DNA of 56,903 nt from an uncultured Eubacterium sp. (lineage in GTDB: Bacteria > Bacillota > Clostridia > Lachnospirales > Lachnospiraceae). Position numbers and translations under genes: made by a program. The stretch spans positions 1-56,903 of the forward strand of contig CATLIX010000018.1 of NCBI GenBank assembly GCA_949959185.1, in the 5' to 3' direction. The notes below the pieces were generated by a model. It was given only the letters and a program-made list of their open reading frames with translations. It had not been told where the DNA came from and searched no databases. Positions 24,240-32,207 of the stretch are shown piece after piece (position 1 is the first letter of the stretch; each line of letters begins with the position of its first letter).

Positions 24240-26147
24240 CTACTGTTCTCTTTTCTTAAATGAAACAAATGGTTTTCCATTTCCTGTATAAAAACGGCTG
24301 AACATTTCGTAATATTCCAGACGAAGCACCTGAATTCCCACAACCAGTCCTTCCAGACAGGCCACCAGAATATTACCCAGTACAATAATCACCCAGTTGG
24401 GATTTCCTTTTTCCAGACCTGCAAGGGTCATCACTACTCCCATCATGCCTGCATGGCTCAGTGCAAAAGCGCCCACACGCACAAAGGAAATGGTGTTGGT
24501 GGCATAACTCAGCACCACGTCAAATCCTTCCACCAGCGCTTCCACAAAGAACATCACCTTGCTGCCCTCCGGGAAAATCCGGCTCTTTTTCTCCACCAGA
24601 TGGCTCAGGGGTTCTTTCATCAGAATGGCAATCAGGGGAATTCCCACTGCTATTCCAATCAGAATCGTGGCCGGAAGTCCGTTTCCTGTGGCAAAGAGCA
24701 ATACACAGATTACCACAAATCCATAGCAGATCAGCCCGGCCAGACCGCTCTGATTAAACAGCAGCCTTCCGTATTCTTTCGCCCGGACTGCATTAATCAT
24801 ATTCAGCACCATGGCAACCAGGATTAATCCGGCGCCGAATCCGATGGCCAGCATCAACGTGGTCATAATATTATCCATGGGCTTCATCCACAGCGCCGGT
24901 ATGGTCTCCTCAAATCCAAAGAAACTTCCGTACAGAAATCCGAAGATGACAGACCAGACTCCTGCCACGGCCACAATGCCTGCAAGACGCATATTTTTGA
25001 ACTTATAAAGAAGTATTCCTGCCACAACCAGACATGCCCCCTGTCCCACATCTCCAAACATAACCCCGAACATAAAGGTGTAGGTCAGCGCAATAAACAT
25101 GGTAGGGTCCATCTCGTTATAGGCGGGAAGCCCGTACATTTCCACAAACATCTCAAAAGGTTTCAGAATTCCGGGATTTTTCAGCCTGGTGGGAGGTCTG
25201 CTGCTGAGATCATCTCCCGGTTCTTCTTCCACACAGTTGATTCTCTCGTCCATGGCGATTTCCCGCTGGAGCTTCTCCGCATCTCCTTTGGACATCCATC
25301 CATACAGAATATAGCGTTCGTCTCCTTCGCTCTGGGACCTGGTACATGCCGCAAATTTGCGTATCTCAAAATTCCTGCAATAGCAGTCCAGACATTCGCA
25401 GGCTGCCAGCAGTTCCTGCTCCCTGGCTTTCACCAGTTCCACGGCCTGCATCTGAAGACTTTCCAGCTCCTGCTCCCGTTCTGCCAGAAGTTTTCCTGCC
25501 TGTTCAAACGCATGTTTTGGCGTATCTTCCAGGTCTTCCGGCACCTGAATATCCTCAAACTGGAAAGAAGCATACACCGCTTCAATTTCCTCCAGATGGG
25601 TATGAGGTACAAAATACACGCCCCACACATATTCGCTGTCATTGTTGCACTCATAAAACAGCGTATAGGGATTGTGGAACACATACTGCTCCAGCTTGTG
25701 GTAATTCTCCACCTTAATCCTTCCGAACCGGAAATCAATAAAATGAAAATCCCGCAGCTTGCAGAGTTCAAAATCCAGGCCGATAAAGGGCGCTGTCTGA
25801 GCCATCCATTCTCTGAGCTGGCGGATTTTGCCGCTCAGTTCCTCTTTCTTCCGGACGATTTCTTCCAGATGCCCGTAGACCGTAAGAACGATTTCCTCCG
25901 CCTGTTCCGGCGTCACCTCCAGATCCGTTTTCCTGGAAGTCTCCAGATACTGTTTCAGTTCTTCCCCCTTACGGGCGGTCTCTTTGTAGAGATTTGTTTC
26001 CACAAAGGGACGTACATTTTTCAGGTTATTCAGACTTGTCATTGCATTTTCAAAGTGAATATCGTATTTATCCAGATACAGCTTCACCACCCGGTCAATA
26101 TCATTCCTTGGCCCGGTAATATGCAACAACTTCATTTTCTCAATCAA
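24240..26147 (-). CDS. atpI: V-type ATPase subunit I (membrane stator, a-subunit type)
   Basis: This 635-residue protein probably starts at the TTG at 26145-26147, since GGAGGAG lies 5 bases upstream; the internal ATG (26135) is too far from that site. Residues 1-330 are soluble and rich in coiled coil (EELKQYLETSRKTDLEVTPE), forming the stator connection. From about 345 there are seven to eight membrane helices. FGVMFGDVGQGACLVVAGIL and the helix containing FVRVGAFALSHAGM hold the conserved half-channel arginine (the R of SFVRVGAFALSH). It pairs with the K ring to conduct ions. The size is typical of the family. Confidence 0.93.
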   Translation of the reverse strand: MIEKMKLLHITGPRNDIDRVVKLYLDKYDIHFENAMTSLNNLKNVRPFVETNLYKETARKGEELKQYLETSRKTDLEVTPEQAEEIVLTVYGHLEEIVRKKEELSGKIRQLREWMAQTAPFIGLDFELCKLRDFHFIDFRFGRIKVENYHKLEQYVFHNPYTLFYECNNDSEYVWGVYFVPHTHLEEIEAVYASFQFEDIQVPEDLEDTPKHAFEQAGKLLAEREQELESLQMQAVELVKAREQELLAACECLDCYCRNFEIRKFAACTRSQSEGDERYILYGWMSKGDAEKLQREIAMDERINCVEEEPGDDLSSRPPTRLKNPGILKPFEMFVEMYGLPAYNEMDPTMFIALTYTFMFGVMFGDVGQGACLVVAGILLYKFKNMRLAGIVAVAGVWSVIFGFLYGSFFGFEETIPALWMKPMDNIMTTLMLAIGFGAGLILVAMVLNMINAVRAKEYGRLLFNQSGLAGLICYGFVVICVLLFATGNGLPATILIGIAVGIPLIAILMKEPLSHLVEKKSRIFPEGSKVMFFVEALVEGFDVVLSYATNTISFVRVGAFALSHAGMMGVVMTLAGLEKGNPNWVIIVLGNILVACLEGLVVGIQVLRLEYYEMFSRFYTGNGKPFVSFKKREQ

Positions 26148-26197
26148 AGCGTCTCCTCCGTTCCTTAAATTTTATGTTATCGCACGCAACCTGATGG

Positions 26198-27034
26198 TTA
26201 AGTGCCCGTACCAGGCAAAATCAACTGACGGATATCCCGTGCCGGAACCTGATAGCGTATGCCCTCCAGCGCAGTGGTCAGATGCTCAATCTCCTGTTCC
26301 TTCTCATAAAAATAGCAGAATACCGGCGCCATGGAAGCGGGATATTTCCGGCAGATTCTCTGATACATTTTCTCCATCACCTGATGAAAGGAAACCTCAT
26401 CCTGCATCTTCACCAGAGCATCTCTGCCTTTGAAATACACCGTATCTGCCAGTATCCGGCAGAATTCTTCTGTCTGTTCTGCTTCCAGCAGTTTCCGCCA
26501 CTCTTTTTTCTTCAGCTTATACTGCACCGGAATCAGCATTTTCTCCAGTTCTTCCGGTTTCTGATGGAAAAACTCTTTGCCCCGGTACATCCACATGATA
26601 TTCAGCCAGTCAATCTGCGTTCCAAACACTTCCCGCAGCACTTTCCGCATCTGGCTGCCGGAAAATTTGTCAATCTGTTTCCAGACATCCACAAAATAGG
26701 ATATTTCCACATCCGGAACGGAATCTTTGTACTGGAGCTGGACCTGATACAGCTCCAGCGCTTTTCGCTGCTGACCGTTTCCAAACAGGTACAGCTTCCG
26801 GTAATCTTCCAGAATCGAATTATGTATCAGTTCTTCTACCTGTCCCCGGTGCCTGATTTCTTCCCGTCCGCCGTAAATCTTCCCGTAAGATTCCTGTTCT
26901 CTCAGAAAACCTATGGTCTCTTCCACCGTCAGGAATTCCGTAATCCGTTCAAAATCTTCTCGTTTTAACAGCCGGCTTCGCATTGCCCGCGTCTTGGTAA
27001 TCAGCCCGCTGTACTGCAGCAATTCTCCCGCCAT
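26198..27034 (-). CDS. atpC: V-type ATPase subunit C (V0d/AC39 family)
   Basis: This 278-residue protein has the helical repeat fold of AC39: LITKTRAMRSRLLKREDFER at the N-terminus, LYGNGQQ-like LYLFGNGQQRKALELYQVQL in the middle, and GTQIDWLNIMWMYRGKEFF, which is a well conserved AC39 segment. It forms the collar connecting the rotor stalk to the K ring. The protein is somewhat shorter than the usual 320-350 residues. It begins 2 bases after the preceding coiled-coil gene's stop. Confidence 0.88.
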   Translation of the reverse strand: MAGELLQYSGLITKTRAMRSRLLKREDFERITEFLTVEETIGFLREQESYGKIYGGREEIRHRGQVEELIHNSILEDYRKLYLFGNGQQRKALELYQVQLQYKDSVPDVEISYFVDVWKQIDKFSGSQMRKVLREVFGTQIDWLNIMWMYRGKEFFHQKPEELEKMLIPVQYKLKKKEWRKLLEAEQTEEFCRILADTVYFKGRDALVKMQDEVSFHQVMEKMYQRICRKYPASMAPVFCYFYEKEQEIEHLTTALEGIRYQVPARDIRQLILPGTGT

Positions 27035-27036
27035 GG

Positions 27037-27348
27037 CTACACCTCTGTTATCCTCTCTACGATTTCCTGCGCAAACCGGCTCAGATTCTTCTCATAATTC
27101 TCATTCAGCCTGGTGATTTCTTCCTGATTCCGGGCCGCAAGCTGCTCCGCCTCCTGTGCAGCCTGTTCCTCCAGCCGGGATCTGAGAATTGTCAGCCGGC
27201 CTTCCAGTTCTTTTTCCATCTCCATAGCAGAATCTTCCTTTTTTTTTCGATTCTCTTCCTGCAGTTCCTGCCTGCGCGCAGCGGCCTTCTCCATCATTTT
27301 TCCTGCCTGTTCTTCGATTTCATAGAGGCCCATAATAATCTCATTCAC
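27037..27348 (-). CDS. V-type ATPase small coiled-coil subunit (G/H-like)
   Basis: This 103-residue protein is almost wholly helical and highly charged (EEQAGKMMEKAAARRQELQE, then RLTILRSRLEEQAAQEAEQL). Such a protein encoded before subunits C and I is the partner of subunit E in the peripheral stalk (named G, H or NtpF in different systems). It starts at a GTG overlapping the response-regulator stop, with GGAGG 9 bases upstream. A run of nine T (plus strand) encodes part of its Lys-rich segment. No enzymatic motif is expected. Confidence 0.82.
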   Translation of the reverse strand: MNEIIMGLYEIEEQAGKMMEKAAARRQELQEENRKKKEDSAMEMEKELEGRLTILRSRLEEQAAQEAEQLAARNQEEITRLNENYEKNLSRFAQEIVERITEV

Positions 27349-28384
27349 TTAGTCCATCCTCCCTCCGGAAATACAGTCTCAGGGCAAACTGCTGGTCCCT
27401 GCTGCCTCTGACCATGTCAGTGGCCAGGGCTTTTGCGATTTCTTCTATGACTTCTCTGACTGCCTGTCTCGTCTTCCCATCCGGAATCCGGTACATTTCT
27501 CCTTTTCCGGAAAACTGGCAGAACATGCGCAGCACATAATCCGACTTTTCTGTCTCTATCAGCATAATAGCGCGATATGCGGTCAGTAACTGCTGGCACA
27601 GATATCCGCCCAGAAACATGCCATAAGCTATCTGAGGCATAAGTTCTCCGGGTATCGGCCGTTCTGTTTTGTTCTGTATCTGAAATACGCAGCCTTCTCT
27701 GGGAAGGTGGAACATTTTCTGCAGATGTTCCGTATAAAACTGATATCCATGCTCCTCATACATATAATAGCGCATGAATTCCTGCAGCAGTTCCTCGCAG
27801 GCTGCCGCCGCATAACCGCTTGCCGCCGCATCCATCCCTTTCATTTCCGAATTGAGATTCCCTTTGATAACGCCCACTGCCACATTATAAATTCCTGTAT
27901 GTTTCCATTTCTTTTCTTCCAGCTTCATGGAAAGCTCCCGAACAATTCCGTTCAGCCGCTCCAGTTCCGCTTCCATTTTCTTCCGCTGATTTTCCTCTTT
28001 CTCCAGCGCCTCATGATATTTCAATGCTTCCCGAATGGGGTTCACAATATCTTCTGCCAGAAAAAAAGGCTTTAATATCAGCTTGAACAGCCTGGCATGA
28101 TTAAAAATCTCCAGTGTCCGGGTTATATCCTTTATCTGGGTCATGGCAATCCTGACCGTTAAAGGTGAGAGCATCTCCACCATGTCAAACACTTCTTTTC
28201 CTGACATGACAGGCATATCCAGTTCGCTGATTAATACAGCCACCGGATAACTGCGTACATATTCCATGGCCTGTTCCGGCATCTGGAAAAATTTACACTC
28301 AAACTGTCCCTGAACACACTCCAGCATCCGTTTGTAGCCTTCCATGCTTTTGCTGTCGTAATCCAAAATCACCACTGTCTTCAT
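27341..28384 (-). CDS. Atypical response regulator heading the V-ATPase operon
   Basis: I start it at the ATG at 28382-28384 (MKTVVILDYDSKSMEGYKRM, 347 residues), where the receiver fold begins. An in-frame ATG at 28441 would add 19 unrelated residues. Residues 1-120 are a receiver domain: Asp8 is kept, the next acidic position is Tyr9, the phosphoacceptor place is Glu54 (LISELDMP, aligned with Asp57 of CheY), Thr82 and Lys105 (LILKPF) are kept. A coiled-coil linker (125-165) leads to a helical domain of about 180 residues that I do not recognise; it has no evident DNA-binding HTH. It is the first gene after the operon promoter, and its stop overlaps the next V-ATPase gene. Confidence 0.78.
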   Translation of the reverse strand: MKTVVILDYDSKSMEGYKRMLECVQGQFECKFFQMPEQAMEYVRSYPVAVLISELDMPVMSGKEVFDMVEMLSPLTVRIAMTQIKDITRTLEIFNHARLFKLILKPFFLAEDIVNPIREALKYHEALEKEENQRKKMEAELERLNGIVRELSMKLEEKKWKHTGIYNVAVGVIKGNLNSEMKGMDAAASGYAAAACEELLQEFMRYYMYEEHGYQFYTEHLQKMFHLPREGCVFQIQNKTERPIPGELMPQIAYGMFLGGYLCQQLLTAYRAIMLIETEKSDYVLRMFCQFSGKGEMYRIPDGKTRQAVREVIEEIAKALATDMVRGSRDQQFALRLYFRREDGLSE

Positions 28385-28456
28385 AACTTTTCTCCCTTCA
28401 GGGGAATTCAGACTGCTTCCCTTCCTTTCTTTTCTTATCATTTTGCCTTACCTAAG

Positions 28457-28485
28457 ATTATAACACGCTCTTCTCTATTTTACAA
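28457..28485 (-). promoter_or_regulatory. Promoter of the response regulator-V-ATPase operon
   Basis: On the minus strand TTGTAA (28480-28485) and TATAAT (28457-28462) are 17 bases apart. No other good promoter is seen between this point and the subunit D gene, so all ten genes may depend on it. Confidence 0.72.
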
Positions 28486-28566
28486 AATTTTTTTCAAAAC
28501 AATGCGAAACACATACAAGCTGCCCACATATGATACATTGTAATCAAAATATTGGAGGATTTGAAC

Positions 28567-28806
28567 ATGAGTGATTTAGCTGCAACAAACTGTGGATGTG
28601 GATGCGAAGGAAATAACAATGGAGGCTGCTCCTCTATTATCTGGTTAATTATCCTGCTTTGCTGCTGCGGCGGCGGATGCGGCAACGGATTCTTCGGCGG
28701 CAACGACGGATGTGGCTGCGGCGGCAACAGCTGCCTGTGGATTATCCTTCTGCTTTTCTGCTGCGGTGGTAACGGCAACGGATTCGGCGGCGGATTCTGC
28801 TGCTGA
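28567..28806 (+). CDS. Gly/Cys-rich small membrane-associated protein
   Basis: The ATG at 28567-28569 has TTGGAGGA upstream and gives 79 residues. About 15 are Cys and many are Gly or Asn. Two hydrophobic stretches (SSIIWLIILLCCC and CLWIILLLFCC) alternate with Gly/Asn/Cys turns (NGFFGGNDGCGCGG), so the chain repeats the same plan twice. Proteins of this kind are often labelled high-cysteine chorion-like in Lachnospiraceae; their function is not known to me. Cys-rich ends could bind metal or form disulfides. The gene stands alone, followed by a hairpin at 28809-28830. Confidence 0.72.
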   Translation: MSDLAATNCGCGCEGNNNGGCSSIIWLIILLCCCGGGCGNGFFGGNDGCGCGGNSCLWIILLLFCCGGNGNGFGGGFCC

Positions 28807-28808
28807 AA

Positions 28809-28913
28809 ATAAAGTGGAACGTCCACTTTAAATTGCGCGAGCGCGCATATTATTTTTCTTCTGTCAGGAAGAAAAAAGAATCCTGCTTTGCAGGATTCTC
28901 CGCCTGCGGCGGA
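28809..28913. repeat. Dispersed intergenic repeat, copy B, and adjoining hairpins
   Basis: The hairpin AAAGTGGA/TCCACTTT (28811-28830) is followed by GCGCGAGCGCGCATATTATT (28835-28854), which matches the end of copies A (14488-14507) and C. Two further hairpins follow at 28877-28899 (AGAATCCTGC/GCAGGATTCT) and 28899-28913 (TCCGCC/GGCGGA). No gene is seen between 28807 and 29066. Confidence 0.65.
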
Positions 28914-28954
28914 CTGTGAAACAATCGTCTTCCTCTCCGCACGCTGCGCATAAA

Positions 28955-29000
28955 AACAGGGAACTGCCTTCACGAATTTTCGGGAAAGCAGTTCCCTGTT
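28955..29000 (-). terminator. Terminator of the first chemoreceptor gene
   Basis: The arms 28955-28967 and 28988-29000 (AACAGGGAACTGC and its complement) form a 13-bp stem. On the minus strand it is followed by a short T run. Confidence 0.7.
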
Positions 29001-29066
29001 AATTATTTATCAATGACGGCTGCACACATAACCTGCGTCCGCCTGTCTGCGTCTGATTTCAATTTC

Positions 29067-30767
29067 TTATTCCGACAGTACGAACTGGCCCACAAGCTCA
29101 TCCAGTATATTGGCCTGTGCCGACAGTTCTTCACTGGTGGCAGAGGCTTCTTCGGCAGTTGCCGCATTGCTCTGCACTACTTCAGAAATCTGATTTACAC
29201 CGATTTCCGCCTGACGCATGGCTTCTGTCTGGTCCTCCACCATAACCTTAAGGTTCCTGGAGAAATCCGCAATTTCCTTGATTCCTTCCACCACAGATTC
29301 AATGGCATTTGACGCACGTTCTGCCGCACGGTTTCCTTCCGTAACTTCCTGAATGGAGCCTTCTATCAGCTCTCTGGTATCCACTGCCGCCTGAGCACTC
29401 TGGTCAGCCAGCTCCCGAATCTGATCTGCCACAACAGCAAATCCCCGTCCGGATTCTCCCGCTCTTGCCGCTTCTATGGAAGCATTCAGCGACAGCAGGT
29501 TTGTCTGAGCCGCAATAGATTCAATTTCTGAGATGATATTTCCAATTCTTGTGGAGGCCTCATTAATCCGCTCCATAGCCGCCATCATATATTTCATTTC
29601 TTCCCGGCTGTTATCCGCCTCATTTGCATACTGCCGGGCTTTCAGATAAGATTCATCCGCACGTTCCGCACTTTTCTCCATGGTAACCGTAATGTCAGAA
29701 ATTGTGGCATGAAGTTCCTGTACAGCCTGCGCCTGCTCCGTAGCGCCTTCTGCAAGGCACTGGGAGGCCGTTGCCAGATCACCCGATCCAACAGAAACAT
29801 GTTCGGATGCTTCTCCGATTGATACCAGCGTCTCCGTCATCTGATCCCGCAGCCCGCGCATGGATTCATATAATTTTCCAAAATCTCCGGTATATTTATC
29901 GGAAGCATTGGAGTGAACTGCGTAATTTCCTCCCGCCATCTCACCCAGCACTTCTCCAATATCATGAATAATGGTATTCAGGTTATTGGCCATCTCTGTT
30001 GCGTCTTTTTCCATATGCTCCACTTCATCCCCGGTTTCCACCATGGGGAACGGAGATGACAAATCTCCTGCCGCAAATGTTTTGAGACGTTCTCCCAGTT
30101 TTCCAAGAGGACCGGAAATCCTTGTTGCAATATTTTTACCAATCTTTGTGGAAAACATAATTGCCGCCGCTACAACAACCACAATCACCAGGGCCAGCAC
30201 CCATCCTGTCACTTTCAGGAATGAGGACAGCTGATTTCCTTCATTTACCTTTACCGTTAAAAGACTTTCCAGTTTCGTATAAATGCTGTTATATACACCG
30301 GCCAGCTCACCGAGAGCTATATCCTGTGCCTGTCTGCAGAGTTCACGGTCCGTGGTAGCTCCGATATCCATAATCTTCTGATCCAGTTCCCAGTATGTAT
30401 CCAGTTCTGACTTAATCTCATCATAAGTCTTTCTTCCGTCTTCCGACACAATGGTCTTCTCCACATCTGCAAAGGATTTTTCAAATGCGGCTTTACTTTC
30501 CTCGTGCTGCTCTACCACAGCGGCAATCGCATCCGGGTCATCATAACCGATGGCCGCCCGCAGAGAGGAACGTACATCTGCAAAGGCGAACATGGTTTTC
30601 CCGATATCTCCCTGGGCAAATCCAAAATTATGTAAGGCATAAGAATACCTGTTAGACACCACCAACAATGCAAGCAGCCCCAGAGCTGCAACTGCTACCG
30701 TAATGGCTGACACCTTAAAAAAAGAGCTGGTGAGCCGTTTTTCTATACTCTCCTGTTGTCCATTCAT
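29067..30767 (-). CDS. Methyl-accepting chemotaxis protein (4HB-type sensor)
   Basis: This protein of about 566 residues has a membrane helix at 18-40 (VSAITVAVAALGLLALLVV), a periplasmic-type helical sensor (about 45-185, four-helix-bundle style), a second helix at about 190-212 (VLALVIVVVVAAAIMFS), a HAMP domain (to about 265) and a long cytoplasmic signalling hairpin. The tip reads [20 protein letters not shown], the highly conserved hairpin that binds CheA/CheW. The C-terminus ends QFVLSE with no CheR-binding pentapeptide. No other chemotaxis genes lie beside it. I prefer the ATG at 30765-30767 to the GTG three bases earlier. Ligand unknown. Confidence 0.93.
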   Translation of the reverse strand: MNGQQESIEKRLTSSFFKVSAITVAVAALGLLALLVVSNRYSYALHNFGFAQGDIGKTMFAFADVRSSLRAAIGYDDPDAIAAVVEQHEESKAAFEKSFADVEKTIVSEDGRKTYDEIKSELDTYWELDQKIMDIGATTDRELCRQAQDIALGELAGVYNSIYTKLESLLTVKVNEGNQLSSFLKVTGWVLALVIVVVVAAAIMFSTKIGKNIATRISGPLGKLGERLKTFAAGDLSSPFPMVETGDEVEHMEKDATEMANNLNTIIHDIGEVLGEMAGGNYAVHSNASDKYTGDFGKLYESMRGLRDQMTETLVSIGEASEHVSVGSGDLATASQCLAEGATEQAQAVQELHATISDITVTMEKSAERADESYLKARQYANEADNSREEMKYMMAAMERINEASTRIGNIISEIESIAAQTNLLSLNASIEAARAGESGRGFAVVADQIRELADQSAQAAVDTRELIEGSIQEVTEGNRAAERASNAIESVVEGIKEIADFSRNLKVMVEDQTEAMRQAEIGVNQISEVVQSNAATAEEASATSEELSAQANILDELVGQFVLSE

Positions 30768-30867
30768 CACTCAATCTATCCTTTCTCCCTGTGCTTCCGC
30801 AATTTTCCTGAATATCAGCAGGTCTTTACTTACATCCCGTCGTTTCAGAATTGCTTTATCCTTCCAT

Positions 30868-30895
30868 ATTATAACACACCTTCCAAAACATTCAA
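30868..30895 (-). promoter_or_regulatory. Promoter of the first chemoreceptor gene
   Basis: Minus-strand TTGAAT (30890-30895) and TATAAT (30868-30873) are 16 bases apart, about 100 bases before the start codon. Confidence 0.65.
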
Positions 30896-30914
30896 TAGAA
30901 AACAGCCCGTTTTC

Positions 30915-30930
30915 ATGGTAAATTTACCAT
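30915..30930. promoter_or_regulatory. 16-bp palindrome upstream of the chemoreceptor promoter
   Basis: ATGGTAAATTTACCAT is a perfect palindrome lying 19 bases upstream of the -35 box. It is well placed for an activator or repressor site, but no regulator is encoded beside it. Confidence 0.35.
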
Positions 30931-30934
30931 CATT

Positions 30935-31142
30935 TTACCCTCCCGGAACAATTTCTGATATACTTTCTGCATAAAAATCCAAATCTGGTACTTTGGAATT
31001 ACCGTCAAAATTTGGCCCGGCAACCTGCTGCTTTCCTTCCTGAATCCCGGACATATCCGGAATATCGCCTGCCATGGGCAGCAGATAGCCTGCCATACTG
31101 CCGGGGGGGCTGCCCTCCGGCTCTTTCAACGCCTGAATTCTT
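30935..31142. other. Stretch with a doubtful 64-codon frame
   Basis: Between the palindrome and the small gene at 31143 the minus strand has an open frame of 64 codons (30935-31129) with a TTG start and no ribosome site. It reads GDIPDMSGIQEGKQQVAGPN in its middle and contains a run of seven C near its start. Composition is low in hydrophobic core residues. It may be untranslated or the tail of a decayed gene. Confidence 0.3.
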
Positions 31143-31286
31143 TTATTTTCTGTCCCTTCTCAGCCAGGGAGTTTCCGCCTTTTTCCCCTTCCTGCTTTCC
31201 TGCCTCTTTTCCTGATGTTCCTTTCTCCGGATACACTCTTCATCAATTTCATATACACTGTTGCCATCTATTACTAATCTTCCCAT
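31143..31286 (-). CDS. Small basic protein of 47 residues
   Basis: A short frame starts at an ATG (31284-31286; another ATG sits directly before it) with TAAGGAG 7 bases upstream. It begins MGRLVIDGNSVYEIDEECIR and then becomes strongly basic and charged (RRKEHQEKRQESRKGKKAE). The beginning looks like a small beta hairpin followed by a charged helix. I recall similar short proteins in Lachnospiraceae genomes but know no function. Three tandem hairpins lie immediately upstream of its leader. Start quality and amino-acid pattern make it probably real. Confidence 0.6.
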   Translation of the reverse strand: MGRLVIDGNSVYEIDEECIRRKEHQEKRQESRKGKKAETPWLRRDRK

Positions 31287-31328
31287 CATTTTACTCCTTA
31301 CCAGATAAATTCGTTCTTATTATTATAT

Positions 31329-31440
31329 ACCCCCTGAACTGCTAATGTTCAGGGGGGTTCCTCTTTTTTCCCCTGAACTGCTAATGTTCAGGGTGGTTCC
31401 TCTTTTTTCTCCTGAACTGCTAATGTTCAGGGGCATTTTT
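31329..31440. repeat. Three tandem 39-bp hairpin-T-run units
   Basis: CTGAACTGCTAATGTTCAG recurs at 31333, 31372 and 31411, an exact period of 39 bases. Each copy forms a stem of about 8 bp (CCCTGAAC/GTTCAGGG); the first two are followed by GGTTCCTCTTTTTT and the third by a shorter T run. Read on the plus strand each unit looks like an intrinsic terminator, so this is a triple terminator. On the minus strand the units would lie upstream of the 47-residue gene. Confidence 0.8.
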
Positions 31441-31498
31441 CAAATCTGTCATATCCCGCACCGGTCCCTCATAAATTAAAATAAAAAAGGTGAACACA

Positions 31499-31813
31499 AT
31501 GGAAGCAATTGATACTCTGATTCAGGATAGGCACCTTGAAATGATAAAAGCCGCCATTCCCTATCTGGATAATTCCCGGCAGAAAAACATGGCAATGCTG
31601 GTGAAATTCATGGAATTGCAGCGCACCATGGCACTGTTCCAGAATCCTGGAAATGATTTGAAAATGTGTTCGGAAGAAGAACGGGAAGATCCGGTGCAGA
31701 TGCTCTCTGCCATACGGGAATACTGCACAGACAGGGAAAAAGAAGTAATCGACAATATCATAGGCTTTGTCCAGATGTTTTCCACCTATGGAACTCTGTT
31801 CTCCGCCACCTGA
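31499..31813 (+). CDS. Conserved hypothetical protein, helical
   Basis: I start at the ATG at 31499, with AAAAGGTG a few bases upstream, giving 104 residues (MEAIDTLIQDRHLEMIKAAI). The protein is wholly helical and rich in Met, with PYLDNSRQKNMAMLVKFMEL and EKEVIDNIIGFVQMFSTY. There is no signal peptide or long membrane segment. It is followed after 22 bases by another small helical protein with which it is likely coexpressed. Pairs like this occur in Lachnospiraceae, but I know no function. Confidence 0.65.
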   Translation: MEAIDTLIQDRHLEMIKAAIPYLDNSRQKNMAMLVKFMELQRTMALFQNPGNDLKMCSEEEREDPVQMLSAIREYCTDREKEVIDNIIGFVQMFSTYGTLFSAT

Positions 31814-31835
31814 ATCCCTCACAGAAAGGAAGTAT

Positions 31836-32123
31836 ATGAACCCACAGGATTTATTAAACAACCCGGAACTTCAGAAAAATATTTCTCCTGACAAACTGCA
31901 GTTTCTGCTGGAACTTGCCAGAAACAATTCTTCCGGCACTTCCAACCCTCAGGAAATGGCCGAATCTCTGAAAAATGCCTCGGAAAGCGTAAAAAATCAG
32001 GGCATGAACTTCTCCTCCACCGAACGGGACCTGATTATCGAGGTACTGAAACAGGGAATGCCTCCTCAGGAGCAGAAAAAAGTAGATTTGCTGATGCAGA
32101 TGATGAAAAACATGCGGAAATAA
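31836..32123 (+). CDS. Conserved hypothetical protein, helical
   Basis: The ATG at 31836 has AAAGGAAG upstream and gives 95 residues beginning MNPQDLLNNPELQKNISPDK. It has helix-turn segments with KLQFLLELARNNSSG and the C-terminal PPQEQKKVDLLMQMMKNMRK. No membrane or signal segment. Probably an operon with the gene just upstream. The function is unknown. A 20-bp stem terminator follows. Confidence 0.65.
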   Translation: MNPQDLLNNPELQKNISPDKLQFLLELARNNSSGTSNPQEMAESLKNASESVKNQGMNFSSTERDLIIEVLKQGMPPQEQKKVDLLMQMMKNMRK

Positions 32124-32139
32124 AACCGGAAATATACAT

Positions 32140-32187
32140 ACCCCGCAGCAGATACCGGAACTGGAACTTCCGGTATTTGCTGCGGGG
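32140..32187. terminator. Bidirectional terminator between a small gene and leuS
   Basis: ACCCCGCAGCAGATACCGGA (32140-32159) pairs with the complementary arm 32168-32187 with one mismatch, around an 8-base loop. It separates the convergent small-protein gene and leuS. Confidence 0.75.
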
Positions 32188-32207
32188 TGTTATGTTTCCT
32201 GTAAAAT

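Noticed and set aside
28494-28973. Pro/Gln-rich 159-codon frame on the minus strand
   Set aside because: It is the complement of the Gly/Cys-rich gene and its flanking hairpins, with no ribosome site and biased composition.
31329-31440. CRISPR array
   Set aside because: Only three copies exist, spacing is nearly identical sequence, and each unit forms a terminator-like hairpin with a T run.
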